This document shows, one piece after another, positions 5,199 through 5,427 of a stretch of DNA of 5,427 nt. Within the stretch, counting starts at the first letter, position 1, and each line of letters opens with the position of its first letter. The stretch is from JAJYIW01 sp036787065. Its GTDB lineage: Bacteria; Chloroflexota; Anaerolineae; Anaerolineales; Anaerolineaceae. Under the pieces are notes generated by a model. It ran no database searches, was not told the origin of the DNA, and saw nothing but the letters and a program-made list of their open reading frames with translations. The position numbers and the translations under genes are program-made. Where the stretch lies: positions 1 through 5,427 of the forward strand of contig DAIQPZ010000180.1 of the NCBI GenBank assembly GCA_036787065.1. The letters run 5' to 3'.

Positions 5199-5427
5199 AT
5201 GCTTTGGGTTACCCGTTCTCATGTACATGTTGACCGCGTGGCCTGCCCGTGGCTGATCACACGCTTTATCGATAATCAGGCCGAGTTTCTGTTTGTCCCA
5301 AAGGGCGAAATCGAACGGGTCGTGCAAGAAACCGGCGCCATTCCGTTCGACACGGCTGGGGCGGTACTAGGCCACCACGAGGGGCGCTGCTCATTCGAAT
5401 CGATCCTGCTCAAGTATGATTTGAAGG
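5199..5427 (+). CDS. ChrB-domain (chromate resistance-associated) protein, N-terminal part
   Basis: The first 76 codons of a protein matching the ChrB C-terminal domain family, found in chromate-resistance regulators and as stand-alone small proteins. It starts WVTRSHVHVDRVACPWLITR (3-22), continues to FIDNQAEFLFVP (23-34), and reaches GAIPFDTAGAVLGHHEGRCS (46-65), the His/Cys-rich core. As the match begins at residue 3, the N-terminal domain of full ChrB is absent and this is the stand-alone form. The ATG has a strong AAGGAG (5186-5191) with a 7-nt spacer. It is divergent from all other genes in the window and runs off the right edge. No convincing sigma-70 promoter is visible in the 95-bp gap. 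A role in chromate response is family knowledge only; the neighbours beyond the edge would help. Confidence 0.88.
   Translation, partial: MLWVTRSHVHVDRVACPWLITRFIDNQAEFLFVPKGEIERVVQETGAIPFDTAGAVLGHHEGRCSFESILLKYDLK

Overview
The window looks like a chromosomal or metagenome-assembled contig from a moderate-GC, free-living bacterium. The protein flavours (a LegB-like epimerase, a short S1C protease without PDZ, a stand-alone ChrB domain, a MoxR/DUF58 pair) would suit Chloroflexota of the Anaerolineae type. That placement is an inference from remembered family sequences, not from a search. No rRNA, tRNA, CRISPR array, insertion sequence or phage gene is visible.

Layout. Almost everything lies on the minus strand; only the last gene, at the right edge, is on the plus strand. 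Reading leftwards in the direction of transcription: an NAD-dependent epimerase/dehydratase lacking its N-terminal dinucleotide-binding segment (5103-4207); the C-terminal remnant of a sugar nucleotidyltransferase, joined to the epimerase end and broken by frameshifts (about 4246-3934); an initiating sugar transferase (3870-3103); an alkyltransferase-like DNA repair protein (3106-2747); a 374-bp AT-rich intergenic region with a candidate promoter and several inverted repeats; a membrane-anchored trypsin-like protease (2372-1521); a MoxR AAA+ ATPase (1422-412); and the start of a DUF58 protein cut by the left edge (443-1). Divergent from all of these is a ChrB-domain gene (5199 to the right edge).

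How the genes may work together. The epimerase, nucleotidyltransferase and sugar transferase look like the residue of a surface-glycan or nonulosonic-acid-type locus that is decaying. The epimerase has lost about 25 N-terminal residues. The nucleotidyltransferase has lost its catalytic N-terminal half through a deletion that fused it to the epimerase tail. The sugar transferase carries a 10-bp tandem duplication that appears to have thrown its C-terminus out of frame. The protease, MoxR and DUF58 genes form a second co-directional unit, probably a cell-envelope quality-control or chaperone module, plausibly driven by a promoter near 2564-2599.

I found no convincing new defence or mobile system. 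The most informative signals are the gene-fusion and frameshift scars and the structured 2373-2746 region. The scars could be true pseudogenisation or, for the homopolymer ones, sequencing error.
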